From Axinella damicornis (Eukaryota > Porifera > Demospongiae > Axinellida > Axinellidae): DNA of 64,000 nucleotides. Shown here one piece after another: positions 22,501 through 37,500 of this stretch (position 1 is the stretch's first letter; every line of letters starts with the position of its first letter). Location: contig OZ007516.1 of assembly GCA_963931865.1 (NCBI GenBank), positions 2,157,883 to 2,221,882 on the forward strand, given 5' to 3'. The notes under the pieces are model-generated. The model searched no databases. It was not told the DNA's origin and saw only the letters and a list, made by a program, of their open reading frames with translations. The translations under genes and the position numbers were made by a program.

Positions 22501-25500
22501 GCAGCGACTCAGCTGTGCCTGGAGTGCCAGAATGCCATTGAGACGTACAAGCACTTCACCTGTGTGAGGTAGGTCACCTCAGGATGTACGTGCTCTGCTA
22601 GTCACATGACAATCATACTTAGTGTAGACAAACCCTAGCCTCGTTCCCAGTCCCACGCCCAGCTTTTCATCGCTAAGCAGCGACGAAAAGCTGGGCGTGG
22701 GACTGGGTACGAGGCTAGACAAACCCAGCTGTTGAAGATCGCTATCCTCACTCCAATACTTGTAGTCTGTAATACTATGTAATTGTATAACCTCGTACAC
22801 AGAATTTGTGCAAACAATAACAGCGCGGGCCTGGGAATGTAGTTGCACAATAGAAGTAGCTACAATTCAGTCAAACACTTTAACAGCAGGTGGTGTCCAA
22901 TGTGAGTGGTGCCCGTCCATCAGTACTAGTGAGTTAGGAGAGGGAAAACATCGATCTTTAGTAGTCCCTAGTGATCTCTGATGGTTGAAGTAAGTGTCAT
23001 GAGAGGGGAAGGATGAGGCGGACACTCCTGGCAATCTCGTTCATTGCTGGTGTCGGTGATGGTTGCCATGGTCACAGCTAGCTGCCACAGTGTGTTTTGC
23101 CTTCTGCAACCTCTTGACGCGTACCATTGAGTGCTCAATGTATTGATCCTTTAGTAAGTATGTATGGCCTCTCCCTCACAGTGAACTGGCGGTTTCCCTG
23201 CAAGATATTCAGAATGATATTGAGGTAAGCAGCTGCACAGACTAATGAAAGAGACCATAGGAGCAGTATTGCTGAATGTATACATGCATATGTGTTGAGA
23301 AATTGTTGTTTGAGCTTCCTAAGAAGGGATGAAACAGCCATCCATTGTGGTGTGTCATATGTTGAATGAATAACTCAGATGTGTATAACGATATGTATAC
23401 TGTACATGTATAACGATACGTAAACTGTACGTGTATAACCGTGTCTGTGCTCTTTATCCAGCGAGAACTTGAGGAAGCTCTTGCGAAAGTCGCTGAAAGG
23501 TTCAACGCACGTCGCTATGACCAAGTGCAGGAGGCGTACAGAATTCTTGGAAAGGCACAGGTATGTACTTTTACATGACTATGCAATTGGTGTATTGTCC
23601 ATGTACAGTGCTGTAGTGTCCTGGTGGTCGGCCTACTCACCCCATTCTTGAAAGATGTCCCCCCATTTGTCTCAACTACATGTACGTATAGCTATTCCTG
23701 ATGGGCCTGGGGGCCCTCCAGTGCATTTAGCAGAGCTCATTTACGATTATAGCTAACTGATTGCATTCCATCCCCTGGCGGCAAACGCATGTACATAGCA
23801 CAATGTCCGCAGGATGGCAGGTCGGTTTGATTTCAAATTCCCAATGTAATTGTAGGTTGCCAAAATTATACATCTGTTTTCATTTTCAGACTGCAGTGGA
23901 CACCCTACTCATGAAGTTCACCACGACCATCCACGACAGTACGTACGCAGTGGTGGCTGAGTATGTGATGGTGAGTTACCAATGTAAAACGCCTATAGCT
24001 GTATACATACACATTGTGTGTTGGTGGGTGTACAGATATGTGAACACGAGGTATGGTTTTTCGCCATATTTTGGGAACCATTTTCTACCATATTTTGTCA
24101 TTCCAATTTTGGAATTAAACCCAAGTTGGCAGAAATAGCGTTCCTGTTCTATAGGGTGACTGATGTGCTGTTTCTGCGAAACAAAAATCAACCAATAAAC
24201 CAAATAAAGAGAGCATTGCACTAGGTATGACTGATATACGTATGAAGCTGGGGATTTTGCCATTGTCGTCAGCATGAAAAGAGCTTTGAAATGATGTCCA
24301 TAAATGATTTTTAATCTTGGTCACATTTTTGTATCTCATTCAAATGCATGGATTGTCTTTCTTTGGACAATGGATATGGAGTATCCAGCTAAGTATTATG
24401 CTAGGTATCTTGGGCTAGGAATGAGATACGAAGCTGGGATTTGCACCATTGTGATCAGCGTCAAAAGAACCTTCAACTGATGTCCTAAAAATGATTTTTG
24501 ATTTCTATCACATTTTTGCCAAAAATCGCACTCGACCAAAGGCTATAACCATGGTTTTTCATGATTTTGGGTCAAAATTCAACCAACAGCAAAATGGACA
24601 TCCTTGGAATGCTCCATTCATGCTGATCACAATGGTGCAAATCCCAGCTTCATACCTCCTTCCTAGCCCAAGATACGTACCCAGCATATTAGTCTGCTAT
24701 ACACGTACATAGCTGTTTGCCTAGCCTCGTTCCCAGGCCCTTCTTCTATACCACCAGTTTTGATCCCATACTGTAAACTCGAGGTGTAGAAGGCCCTGCC
24801 ACAGGAAGTGGCAGCTAGTGCACAAGATATGATCTTTGTCGGCTTCACTGCATATCCTTAGCGTTGCAACCTGGTTAGCCCAGTACACCGCTGTGCTGTC
24901 AGAGCACTCTGCTTATGCTGTAGATGTGGTGTACTATGAGTAGCCTCGTTCCCAGGCCCCATACGAAGGGGCCTGGGGACGAGGCTATATTATGAGTGCT
25001 CTGCTACACACTTCTTATGCTGTGTTGTTGTACCTACGTGTAGATGGGGGACGCAGGGTCACTGGAAGACACTCAGCAGTTGAAGATGCCCTACATGAAC
25101 CTCTGCAAGGTAATATCACCACTTTAGAAATACACAAAAGGTCACAAAGGTCACAGTACGTAAGTACAGCAACTTGAACAGAAGGTCACTGATACAGACG
25201 GAGGCTAGGCCTGACTAATAAGCAATACAATCAGACAATGAATAGGGAAGGTACATTGTACAAGCAACTAAAAGCGGGAGATTAAATGCAGGTTGGAAAG
25301 TAGCCGAAACTATATCAGGTGGTGGATTGCTCCACTTTGTGGACAAGAAGATTATTTTGTCAAGATCCATGTTGTGTGTAATAAGTGCTGCCCATGTGTT
25401 TTGTGTTCACCTGCTGATCGTTTTACCCTACAGTTAATCAGTACGGAACAGTTCTTCAGTTGCCTGACCGAGATTTGCAAGGTACGGAGACCATGCAGTT

Positions 25501-28500
25501 AGCCTCATTCCCAGACCAAGCGGCCTGGGAATGAGGCTACCATGCAGTATGAAATATCAGTTCTGACATAAGCCTTCCACAGGCCGATCTCATCACATCA
25601 GACTTCTGTTTGCTGTCCGAACATATCTTTGCCCAATTGAGTTTTGCCCAACCATATATTTTGACTTGCCCAACCATATTTTGACTTGCCCGCAAGCTCA
25701 TTAGAATTATTTGGCTTGTGTTGTACAATGCAGACCCTGTGGAAGGTGATGCACAACTACCACCTGGTCAAGCTGTGGCACGAGCAGTATGACAGCAAGA
25801 GCGCTGCCTCCAGAGGAGACGGGGCAGAGGACGCTGAGCTGGCCTTCAACAGGAACTACGTCCACCAGAAACTGGAGCATGGCTTGCTGAGAGTCTGGAG
25901 GGTGAGGATAGCTACTGTTCTAGTCTTGAGTGGTCTTCAACGGATGACGTTTTGACAGTCGCGTCACACATCACATGTGAAATCCGTCCAGGCCTTCTCC
26001 CGCGGCTGCTTTTCGTACTGCAAGCGACAGACAAAAGCTGAGCATGGAGGCCTGGGAATGAGGCTAGATAATTAAGACTTCTTTCAGCCTATCGTCACAC
26101 CCAGTGCACAGCCACAGTACTCTTTCTCAAGACCATTATAAGCTTGAATAGTCCATATCTCAAGAGTAGTGTGACAGTGTATGACAGTGTATGCAGGCAA
26201 TGCAGCTACTCGACTCTGGAAAGACCATAGCAGTCGAATGCCTGGCATAGTTACATTTCTGAGTGTTTCGGCCATGTCATGATGTGTATGTCTGCCATAC
26301 TATCCATTTCAGGATGTTCAACAGAAAGTGAGGCCATACCTGCTTGGCATTGACATGGCTCACTTCAAGTATGATGACTTCATCCGAGTACTAGGCATCG
26401 TCAAGCGGTAAGTAATTGTCATGGACTGTAGTATTACATGTGAGCATTTACTGCCCTGGCATTACTAGGTAATTGTCATGGACTGTAGTATTACATGTAG
26501 GCATTTACCTGCACTGTGCGGGTGTGCTCTATTTGGAGTAAGTAATGAACTCCATACCTGCACTGTGCGGGTGTGCTCTATTTGGAGTAATGAACTCTCT
26601 CTACCCGCTGCACATAGGTTGATCTCAGTTGGTGTCGAGTTCTGCGGAGTGGGCTCCGATAGCTTACAAGACTCCATGAGACAGCAGAGCCTCAAGTACT
26701 TCAGAAACTACCACAGGTATTGGATATGGTAATTTGACATAATTATTGGCCGGCTACAGTAGCTACATGTAGCATGATGTTGTGGAATTCCAACTGTAGT
26801 TGTTGCAACTATCTGTAATAGCCTTCATCTGTATATGTTGTGATTCGCTGCATCAGAGAAGGTAACTAGATTTCTTGTAATTCCTGAGGTAAATTAATGT
26901 GAGGTCTATTGAGTAAAACCCCTGTAATTATCAGCCCAGTCCAGTGACTGTGTTCCCACTCGGCTCTTGATCCTGTGCTGTGGTCGCCTTGTTCTCAGGC
27001 TCCTCCCTAGCCTTGTTCCCAGGCTCCTCCCTAGCCTTGTTCCCAGGCTCCTCCCTAGCCTTGTTCCCAGGCTCCTCCCTAGCCCCGTTCCCAGGCTCCT
27101 CCCTGGCCTTGTTCCCAGGCTCCTCCCCAGCATTTTGACGTATACTGTCCACGATGCCGTAGAACCTTGGGAGGAGCCTCGGAATGAGGCTATCCAATAT
27201 GGCCTCTGTTCAGTCTGTATGAGTATGCTGGTCTGGTGATGTGAGGTAAGTTTTCATGCGGGAGACAGCTGTATCAATACTCTCGGATCCCACTCCTGCA
27301 TTGATGCACCATTTCCTGTTCTTTCTATTCCCAAAGGGCACGGCTTGATGAGCTGAAGATATTTCTGGAGACAGAAGCCTGGGAGCTTTGTCCTGTTCGT
27401 TCTTCTTTCACCATTCACAGGTTGAGGGTACGTTGAAACTAAGTTACAAAATTGCGTCACTATCAAACGTTTGTGTAGAGCCAGCATTGAAGCAATTTAG
27501 GTTTTGGGGAAAGTGTGATTTCTGAAAACAGCTTGCAAGACCTTGTAAGAATCATTCTTGCCAATAATGCCTTGGCAAGATTCAATCTTGCAAGGTCTCC
27601 TGCGAAGCTTGCAATCATTTGGAAAACCAACGTGGCAAGATTTCTGTTAAAGAATTTTGCTCTTACCAACATCTTGCAAGTTAAACATCTTGCAAGTTGT
27701 ACTTTCACAAGACCCCAAAATAGAATATGATCTCTAAAAGCCAACAAAATAGGACCGAGGTCCTTTTCCATTATTCTATGCTAATGTATTCAGGCAATGT
27801 CCTGCCTTGAACAAAACTCTTACTACCGTCTTGTGAGTTAAACATACAAGATGAACACAGTTGAGGCCTACAAGTTCACCAAATTACAGTAGAAAACGTT
27901 TGGTAATCCAATTTTGTCTCGTATCACTTCACAATATTAATGTTGGTAACATTATTTGTCCCGTTTCAGTATCACTTTCAAACTCGTGGCATAGTCATAC
28001 ATGTAACTATGTACACATGCACAGATACATACATCATCCTGGTCTTGAATAGCTCGATTCTTCCACTCTGGGCCTCATTGCCAGGGAAGGAGACTTGACG
28101 CAGGTTGCTGGCCGAGGCCTATTTTCTGGGATTTTTGTAAAAGTAAAATGCATGTGTAAAGCTCCCCTCTCAAAGGTTGGATACCTGGTTGCCCATGTCA
28201 ACTTGGCTGGAGCTGGAGCTCTTCTGTGTAAAATTATACTTCCCCCTCGTTCGCCTACGCGAGTAATCTGGCGCCGAACAGCTCTCTGTGCAGAGCTGCT
28301 GCTCCCCAATTGTGTCCACTTCAGCTGTTGCTCCCTGCGCAATTGCATCGATCCGCTTCAACTGCTGCTCCCCGTTTGCATTCACTTCAGTTGCTGCTCG
28401 CTGCTTGCGTCTGCTTCAGCTGCTGCTCTTGATTGCATCCATTTCAACTGCTCCCCGATTGCGTCCGCTTCGGCTGCTACTCCTCAATTGTCTGCTTCAA

Positions 28501-31500
28501 CTGCTGCTCCCCAATTGCATCTGCTTCAACTGCTGCTCCCCGATTGCGTCCGCTTCAACTGCTGCTCCCTGATTGCGTCCGCTTCGACTGCTGCTCCCCG
28601 CCAGCTGTTCTGGAAGATTCCAGCCCATGCCCGATGTTCTTGAATATTCTTCGCAGAGTTCGAGGTTCAGTAAATTGAAGTATGAATGTCGCACGTCACT
28701 AGTCTAGTCCCACCCCACGAACATCCCACTTCCGTTGCACACACACACACACACACAGACAAACACACGGTTATAATCTTAATGTATTGATGGTTAATTA
28801 ACTCTTTAGGGGCCAAATTCTTTCTCTAGGTCATTTTCAGTCTATAGAACACTTAAACATACCCTAATTTCTGTTCCCTGGCATTGCTGGGCTCGAAACT
28901 GCTCACACAGGTAATTTCAGCTATACTGAGCATATACGTGACTTAACCACACCCACCAATTAACAAGCTTGCAATCAAGTCTCCCGAGAAATGCCAACCT
29001 GCCGTAGCTGAAAAACGGGCGATGTATGCTGGAAATGGAGGCCCTACAAGGCAAGACAGCTACTTTCTAAGTCCATTTATGCCAAAAACGGCGGAAATGG
29101 CCCTCCCAGTGCCGACCAAGACCTTTCTATCGCGGAGCCCAGACACGGCCATGCTGTTTGCACCCTTCGGGTGCACCCACCCACCTCCCCCTGCCCCGCC
29201 CTCTCTGCTGGCGCAGAGCCTATCTCTCAAGGACATTGCCGGATGTGACATCATGAAGCTGAAAGTCTCATGACACCTTAAGGCGTCATTAGCTGGTAAA
29301 CAGTTAAAGTGCCCTAACACTGGAAATTGACTCGAAAAGTTCTGCGTAAAGTTCAAGTTAGATGCTCCTTCACCACCGTAGATGCTCCTTCACCACCGTA
29401 GATGCTCCTTCACCACCATAGATGCTCCTTCACCACCATAGATGCTCCTTCACCACCGTAGATGCTCCTTCACCACCGTAGATGCTCCTTCACCACCATA
29501 GATGCTCCTTCACCACCGTAGATGCTCCTTCACCACCGTAGATCATTTCCTTATATATCATAGGGCCCTCATTAGTCTTCAATGACGTCATTGTTGTATG
29601 TGTCCGTGCATTTTTGGCTTAATTTTCGCCGGGCTTTTATCCAGCTCCCAGGCCACTTTTGCTCAAGGTGATCTGAGGTAATAAAAAAGGCAAACTTCCC
29701 ATCAGCATAGCAAAGATCAATGTAATCGTCAGAATTAAGTAAAACTGTACCTAACACCTGAACTATCATCTCTTTACGCCTGGTAAGGAAAACAGGTTAG
29801 TTTACCAAACCACATAGCTGTGGAGGGCACTTAGAGATAGGTACACCAAACACTATCCTTCCAAGAATTCCACAGGAATGATCCGATCATTATCGTGCAT
29901 TTGTCTACAATGCTTTGCCAATCCCCGGAAACTGAAAAAAGGATCTTTTCAATGGTGACGTCACTGTGAAACTCAATTAAAAAGTTAATGTTGTTGAACG
30001 GTCAAGGCGCTGGGTTTGATGGCGAGTTTTTTAGTGTAGGCTGGTCTTGAGGGTCTTTCTCTTCTTGAGGGTCTGAGGACCTGGCATATGTGATGAAATG
30101 TACTGTTCTGTGAACACTGTGAGAAGAAATCTGCAATGTCAATGCACTCTAGTGTTGAACATACATACTGTGAACACTGTCTGAAGTAGTCTCGAATGTA
30201 CTGTGAACGTTATGAGATGTACCCAGCAGTGTTCTCGCTGGGCCTCTACTGAAGGGCACTGTAGCCTTTGGGCTTCTAATGTGCCCTTTGTGACTTGCCC
30301 TTTGTGACTTGTTAAGTACGGTTATAATGGGATTTGGCCCGTAGTGCTGGGCGATACTAGAATTGCTTTGCATAGCACGATACCATTCCCACCTATCACG
30401 ATATAGTTACTAAAATTACTAATAGACACTCAAATTTCAAAATATAACTTTCCATTTCCAATGTACAGATGAAACATCAGAAACTACTGTAGTACTTTTA
30501 GAAACACAAAATGTTGACATTAGCAAGCAGGTCTGGCTGTATTAACAACACAGCCCGCTGTGCTGAATAATCCCGGGCAAGCGCACACACCACCTAAGAA
30601 ATGGAACCAAAGAGTCCAGTCTAGCTATGTAAATGAGTGTTTTTGGCTACTCTGGCAGTCTGGCTAGTATCTAGCTACTATCTAGCTAGCTTGATCATAG
30701 ATGGACTATAATCTATGGCTTGAGCAACGCCTATAGCCATACATACCTTGCTTGAATCAGTGATCCGACCGTCATTGTGCTTCGAAAATCCCAAACTCCA
30801 TCGCAGTCAACGATTCTTCTCTCAGACGCTCAGCAGGTATGGCCATTTTTTTCACGTGGCATGCGGGACTGACGCAGACTGCGCATGCGTTAAGCATTAG
30901 CGTATACGCGTAATGCCCCGGCGCGGCGTGCGCAATGCCGCAATATTCGCGGACTAGTGACGATTATACTAACGATATTTATAGGCTATCGATACTATCG
31001 CCCAGCACTAGATTTGGGGTAGGAAGGGGGTTAGAGTGTGGTTAAGCCGTGACGTAGCCAGTAACTGCATATAGTGTGTAAGCTACTCGTGGGTGTGACT
31101 TTGGACTCTTGGACGGACGGTGAGGTGGTTCTGCAGGTTGTGACACTCGACAAGTAATGTGGGGCTCACTCATGGCAGCAGATCGAAAGTGTGTGTCCAT
31201 GCACTCCATAGTGTGATCTCTTCCTCCTAATGGCTGCATCATCCCACAATTGTACCCGTCTTCAAGCTTGTGCGTGAACATATGGTACACTAGTACAATA
31301 CTCCTGTTTCAGATTAGTTTTATGACCACTGTTGCATATTATGATTCACTAAGAATACAGCGAAGTAACTTGTGTATGCACAGACTTGGGAGATTCACAC
31401 ATTGAATTGCCCTTAACTTGTTGCTATACTCACAGTGGCCTTGCTTGCTGTCTTCCTCCTCTTTACTGGTGGTGAGTGTGTGTGTGTGGATGGATGCTTC

Positions 31501-34500
31501 CTCTTTCTTAATGATGCACTTGTACATTGAACAGGATCCTGAATGTGTGTGTGTGCATGTTGTGGCCCATGGGTGCATGAGACTTTGGACTCTTGGACGT
31601 TGAGGTGGTTCTGCAGGTAATAGTTCACATAATAATAGTTCAGCCAAGCTCCCAGCATGGTTCTCAAGGTTTGGGCCATAATTGTCGGGACAAAAGTAGA
31701 ATAATTGAACATGCAGCAGCAGATCGACTTAAGTAACTTGTGTATGCACAGACTTGGGAGATTCACACATTGAATTTCTTGCTATACTCACAGTGGCCTT
31801 GCTTGCTGTCTTCCTCCTCTTTGTTGGTGGTGAGTGTGTGTGTGTGGATGAATGCTTCCTCTTTCTTAGGGATGCACTTGTGCATTGAACAGGATCCTGA
31901 ATGTGTGTGTGTGCATGTTGTGGCCCGTGGGTGCATGAGGGTTGGAGGAGGGAGTGGAGGAGGGAAGTGGGAGGGAAGTGGGAGTGGAATCAGTGGTCAG
32001 TGATGTGGAAGCATCTAGCTACCAAAACATGGTTCTCAAGTTTTGGGACATAGCTAACAAACTGTAGACAGAAACAGAACTGTACATCCATGTGGTCTTC
32101 CCTTTGACCATTCTTGAAGCGGAGCTAATTGACCAGTGTTTGATGTCTTTATGCATGTGTGTAGAATGTAAGGCGCGCATCAATAATAAAGGTGGTAGCT
32201 ATGTATGCACAGACTTGGGAGATTCACACATTGAAATGCCCTTAACTTGTTGCTATACTCAGTGGCCTTGCTTGCTGTCTTCCTCCTCTTTACTGGTGGC
32301 GAGTGTGTGTGTGGATGGATGCTTCCTCTTTCTTAGGGATGCACTTGTGCATTGAACAGGATCCTGAATGTGTGTCCTCTAGCTCCCTCACTGTGCAAGA
32401 CAGGCTTCAGTCAGCTCTTGATATTCCCCCTCACTGTGCAAGACAGGCTTCAGTCAGACTGCCCAGTTCTGTGTAGATCCTCTCGATAAGCTCCTACAGC
32501 CACAGAGTGCAGTTATGCATGGAGAAGAGGATATACAGTGCGTATTCTGTTAAGAGCATGCACGTAACTCCATGACAATGACGTGTGCAAGAGAGTGGCT
32601 AGCACATTGTATAGTTACATCTTCAAACAACAGTTGTTTCCCATAATTATGTCTCCATTGCAACAACACATGGTACAATCTTCTCACCTGGATTCCATGA
32701 GTTCCCGCAGTCGACGGGTCGATATTTCTATCATTCTCAACATGGAGATGTACTCCTGGAGGTGCGCATTTGTGCATGGGGGGGGGGGGGAATAATCATG
32801 TTCATATTTGTTCATGTTTGAGCAGTCGAAGGTTGGGGATCAAGTGTTGACTCACAGTATCAAAGATTCCTCCTGTTCATATTTGTTCATGTTTGAACAG
32901 TGGAAGGTTGGGGATCAAGTGTTGACTCGCAGTATCAAAGATTCAGTTCTGCAGCTTACACAAGCCACCAGAAGTTAGACCAACTTGCTTGAACATTTCT
33001 CACCTGACTGTTTTATTGCCCATTTAAGGCATCAGGCCTGGGAATGAGGCTGGTTTGGGGGGGGGGGGGGGGGGGGGGTTGAATACTGAACTATCATCTA
33101 CCAAACCACATAGCTGTAGAGGGCACTTAGAGATAGGTACACCAAATATATCCTTCCAAGAATTCCACAGGAATGATCCGGTCCTCTGCTAGTGTCTGTA
33201 CAGTGGCTTTGCGCCGTTCGTCTTTTGACGTGTGTAAACAGGATCTCTAGCAGCTTCAAGGCCGGCTTGTCTGCATTGTCCAGCTCTTTGGCACTGCTAA
33301 ATTTCTTCTTGCATACACGGCGTCCACAAATAATAATAATGTCCTGAAACGGCAGTAGTCACATTAGATGAAATAGACAGGTGCATAGGGTAACTAACCA
33401 ATTAGCAAACTCATTCTAAAGGAAGTACTGGCACTGTGAATAAGTGACCGATCTATGTGTGGTTCTATTGAATATTCAAGATAAATTATTCCTCCTTGCC
33501 ATTTATGACTCAAAGCAAGTGGGGGTGGGGCGTTAAATACATACATAAAGACACACAGCCCAATTGCCATGGAAATGCTGTTGTTCCACACACCAATGTA
33601 TGTACTCCCTCCTTTCTCTCCCTCCTTTCCTCACCCTCCCTCCCTTTTCCCCCTACCTACCTCTGATGTACCACAAGCGCTGGATTCAGATGAAATCAGC
33701 ATTCCTCCAAAGTCCTCTTGGCCTCCACCAATTTGCTCTTTGAGACGTCCACAAATAATAATGTCCTGAAACGGCAGTAGTCACATTAGATGAAATAGAC
33801 AGGTGCATAGGGTAACTAGCCAATTAGTGAATAAGCGACCGGTCTATGTTGTCGAACAGTTCGTATCCATCCTTGCTGAGTCCCCTTTCTTTCAGCTGGT
33901 ACAGAATGTCTCCCGCAATTGTCTTCTTATCCATCTCAAATATTTCCACCTTCCCGTGGATGTCGACCTTGAGATGACGAAGAGAAGTAAAGAGCCCCAC
34001 CCACTCATATCATGGGCAGACCCTCTAATTAGCTCGTTTAGAAGGTTGGTCAATAATGCAAGGCAGGCTACGGGTGTCAGCAACATTTCTTGGTAGAAGT
34101 CGGTAGTTCCGAGTTAAAGATAGGAAGTTGGTATTGTACTTCGGAGTTGAGTTGTACTTCGGAGTTGAGCTGGGATAGGAAGTTGGTATATGTCTTCTGT
34201 GCGTGAACACGTTGCATGACAGCGATGTTGGTATATGTACACACCATGAAGAAAGGCAAACTTCCCATCAGCATAGCAAAGATCAATGTAATCGTCAGAA
34301 TTAAGTAAAACTGTACCTAAATTTTTATCAGCCAGCTTGAGGTTATGAGTGGAACGAAAAGAACGTACAACACAATACTGATCACGAGACAAATTCGGTC
34401 CTCTGCTAGTTTCTGTACAGTGGCGTTCGTCTTTTGACGTGGTTGAGCCGGTTAGATTCCCATTAACCAACTCCTCTTGTGTAAACAGGATCTCTAGCAG

Positions 34501-37500
34501 CTTCAAGGCCGACTTGTCTGCATTGTCCAGCTCTTTGGCACTGCTAAATTTCTTCTTGCATACTAAGTACATAAATAAGGTAAGCATGCAGACAAACGAG
34601 TTTTAGTATCACACAAATAGTCTAGAACAAGAGGATCAGAACAGGACTCAGTCTGTGGAGAGGTGAAACAAGTGCGGGTCTTGATAAAAGTCAGGGGACG
34701 AATGGCGGGTGATGAGGTGGGTGGTGAAGGGGGCGAGGAGGTTGAACGAGTATTGACACGATACCGGATCGAACGGGCAAAATCGTCGTACTGGTGGAGA
34801 ATAGAATCTGCCCAGACGTTGGGGGGGGGGGGGGGGGGGGGGGGATTAATGGAGAGGGGGCAAATGAAAGGCCCTCAGATAATAAGTTTGTCTCAGCAAG
34901 TGACAATTTATAATTAAAGACCCTTTTTTTCCCCAACCAGAGCACGTCTTAACATTCTCATTTCCTCCCTTATCAGTTTTGCCATTTCTTGTGTGTTAAT
35001 GCCGTATCTAGATGTTTAGTGATGCACTGAACATCAATTGTTTTCAGGTTCCTGAATGTGTGTGTGTGCATGTGGTGGGTGTGTGAGGGTTGGTCCCGTG
35101 CCTGAGTAGCGGGCGTTCTCCTCTCTGTTGGTTGCGGCAGCCATGTGGACATGACACTCCCTCTCCTCTGCCCAGTCTCTTTTGGTAATTTTTCGGCCCT
35201 TTTCCCCTAAGTGGACACCCAATGGTTCTAATAAGAAGGAAATTGTAGATTAGGCTGGTCTTGAGCTTTGGCCATCTGCCTTGGGACACTGGGACACGCG
35301 GTGTCTCACAATGTGAGGAAGTGCCTATCGCTCAAATAGTGGTTATGCAACCCCGTACCTGAGTAGCGGCGTTCTCCTCTCTGTTAGTTGAGGCAGCCAT
35401 GTGGACATGACACTCCCTCTCTTCCCCAAAGTGGACACCCAAGGGTTCTAATAAGAAGGAAATTGTAGATTAGGCTGGTCTTGAGCTTTGGCCATCTGCC
35501 TTGGGACACTGGGACACGCGGTGTCTCACAATGTGAGGAAAGTGCCTATCGCTCAAATAGTGGTTATGCAACCCCGTGCCTGAGTAGCGGCGTTCTCCTC
35601 TCTGTTAGTTGAGGCAGCCATGTGGACATGACACTCCCTCTCTTCCCCAAAGTGGACACCCAAGGGTTCTAGTAAGAAAGAAATTGAAGATTATGCTGGT
35701 CTTGAGCTTTGGCCAGCTGCCTCGGGACACAGTGTCTCACAATGTGAGGAAGTGCCTATCCCTCAAATAGTGGTTACAAAGTACACTAATCAGGCTGGTA
35801 GGATATAGCCTTCACTTCTAACTCACAAGGTCTTTCTGTCCATGTACTTGTGCCCGCAATATGTGCACCTCCTGTATACCAATAATTGAATACCAGCTCT
35901 CTTAAGGCACTGAAATCTGCTACGCAAACAGCCTCACTGACCTCTTTCAGCATCTGCAGCTGCCGATTCCTCCTCCTCCTCTTCTTATTCCGAGTAGGCT
36001 TGGAGGAGGAGGAAGAGGAGGCATCTGCTTTGGAGGTGCCGGGGGGGAAACCAATAGGAGATATGGCTCTGGTGGGAGGATTGGGGGTATTCGGCTTCGG
36101 ACTCCTCCACCCCCTCCACCGCTTCCATGGTGGGGATCGGGTGGAGGGGGAGGAGGAGGAGGAGGAGGAGGAGGTTAGTTTACCAAACCACATAGCTATA
36201 GAGGGCACTTAGAGATAGGTACACCAAACACAATCCTTCCAAGAATTCCACAGGAATGATCCGATCATTATCGTGCATTTGTCTATAATGCTTTGCCAAT
36301 CCCCGGAAACTGAAAAAAGGATCTTTTCAATGGTGACGTCACTGTGAAACTCAATTAAAAAGTTTGAACGGTCAAGGCGCTGGGTTTGATGGCGAGTTTT
36401 TTAGTGTAGGCTGGTCTTGAGCTTTGGCCAGCTGCCTCCGGGACACACGGTGTCCGCAAATAGTGACAGTAGGCTGAAATGGCACACTATCCACGTTGGG
36501 GTTGGGTGTGGATTTGTGGTTGATTGTGGGGTGATGTTTGCTGATCGTGCGGGAGGTGAATCCGGTATAACATGGACTGGGCTGGTTGGTTGAGGCTGGT
36601 TGTTGTTAGGTGATGACTGAGGTTGCGAAGAGGAACTATCAGCGGCGGCAACCCCAGAGGTTCGCTGTAAATTGTCTGTCACAACCTTCCCAGGTACAAT
36701 CGTTGAGTCATTTGCCGTGTGTTTTCTCTACAGTACGCAAAATGAAAATTGACTGACTACAGTACGCAAAAATAACCGTAATATTGGAAGCTAAGATTGG
36801 TACATTTTTAGCTTCCCCAAATTTATGCTCACGGCATTTTTGGTAACAAACTCTCCAGACAAGTTGGTGATAATTACAATCTCAAATTCATCATCACCAG
36901 TGGACACCTAGTATCGAACCACTGCTTCCTGGTATTAAAAAATTTTGATCCGGTCCTCTGCTAGTTTCTGTACAGTGGCTTTGTGCCGTTCGTCTTTTGA
37001 CGTGGTTGAGCCGGTTAGATTCCCGTTAACCAACTCCTCTTGTGTAAACAGGATCTCTAGCAGCTTCAAGGTCGACTTGTCTGCATTGTCCAGCTCTTTG
37101 GCACTGCTAAATTTCTTCTTGCATACACGGCGTCCACAAATAATAATAATGTCCTGAAACGGCAGTAGTCACATTAGATGAAATAGACAGGTGCATAGGG
37201 TAACTAACCAATTAGCAGTTGCCTTGTGTGCTGTCCTCCTCTCTTTTATGGTGCTCCCAAAGGCCACTTTCCAGTTACTTTAACTCAAAACATACATGCT
37301 TTCCAACATGTGTCTCCCTATCCCTGCTCATGTCATCAATTTTACCCAACTCCCTCCTCAATCTGCCTTCTTTTTTGTCTAATTTGCAAACAAAATTCAA
37401 CACGGAGGTATTATTAACCCGGTGAAAGTTTCAACAAACTCCTTGAGTTCATCAGTACTAGTCAAGTCCCTGGGGGTGTGCACATTATAATACAGTATGC

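Noticed and set aside
28095..28643. 182-codon frame rich in Ser, Ala and Cys
   Set aside because: Created by the CTGCTGCTCCCC minisatellite; the inverted copy at 52.5 kb does not preserve the frame.
29361..29540. Possible CRISPR-like array
   Set aside because: Units are directly adjacent with no unique spacers, and the DNA is eukaryotic; it is a plain tandem repeat.
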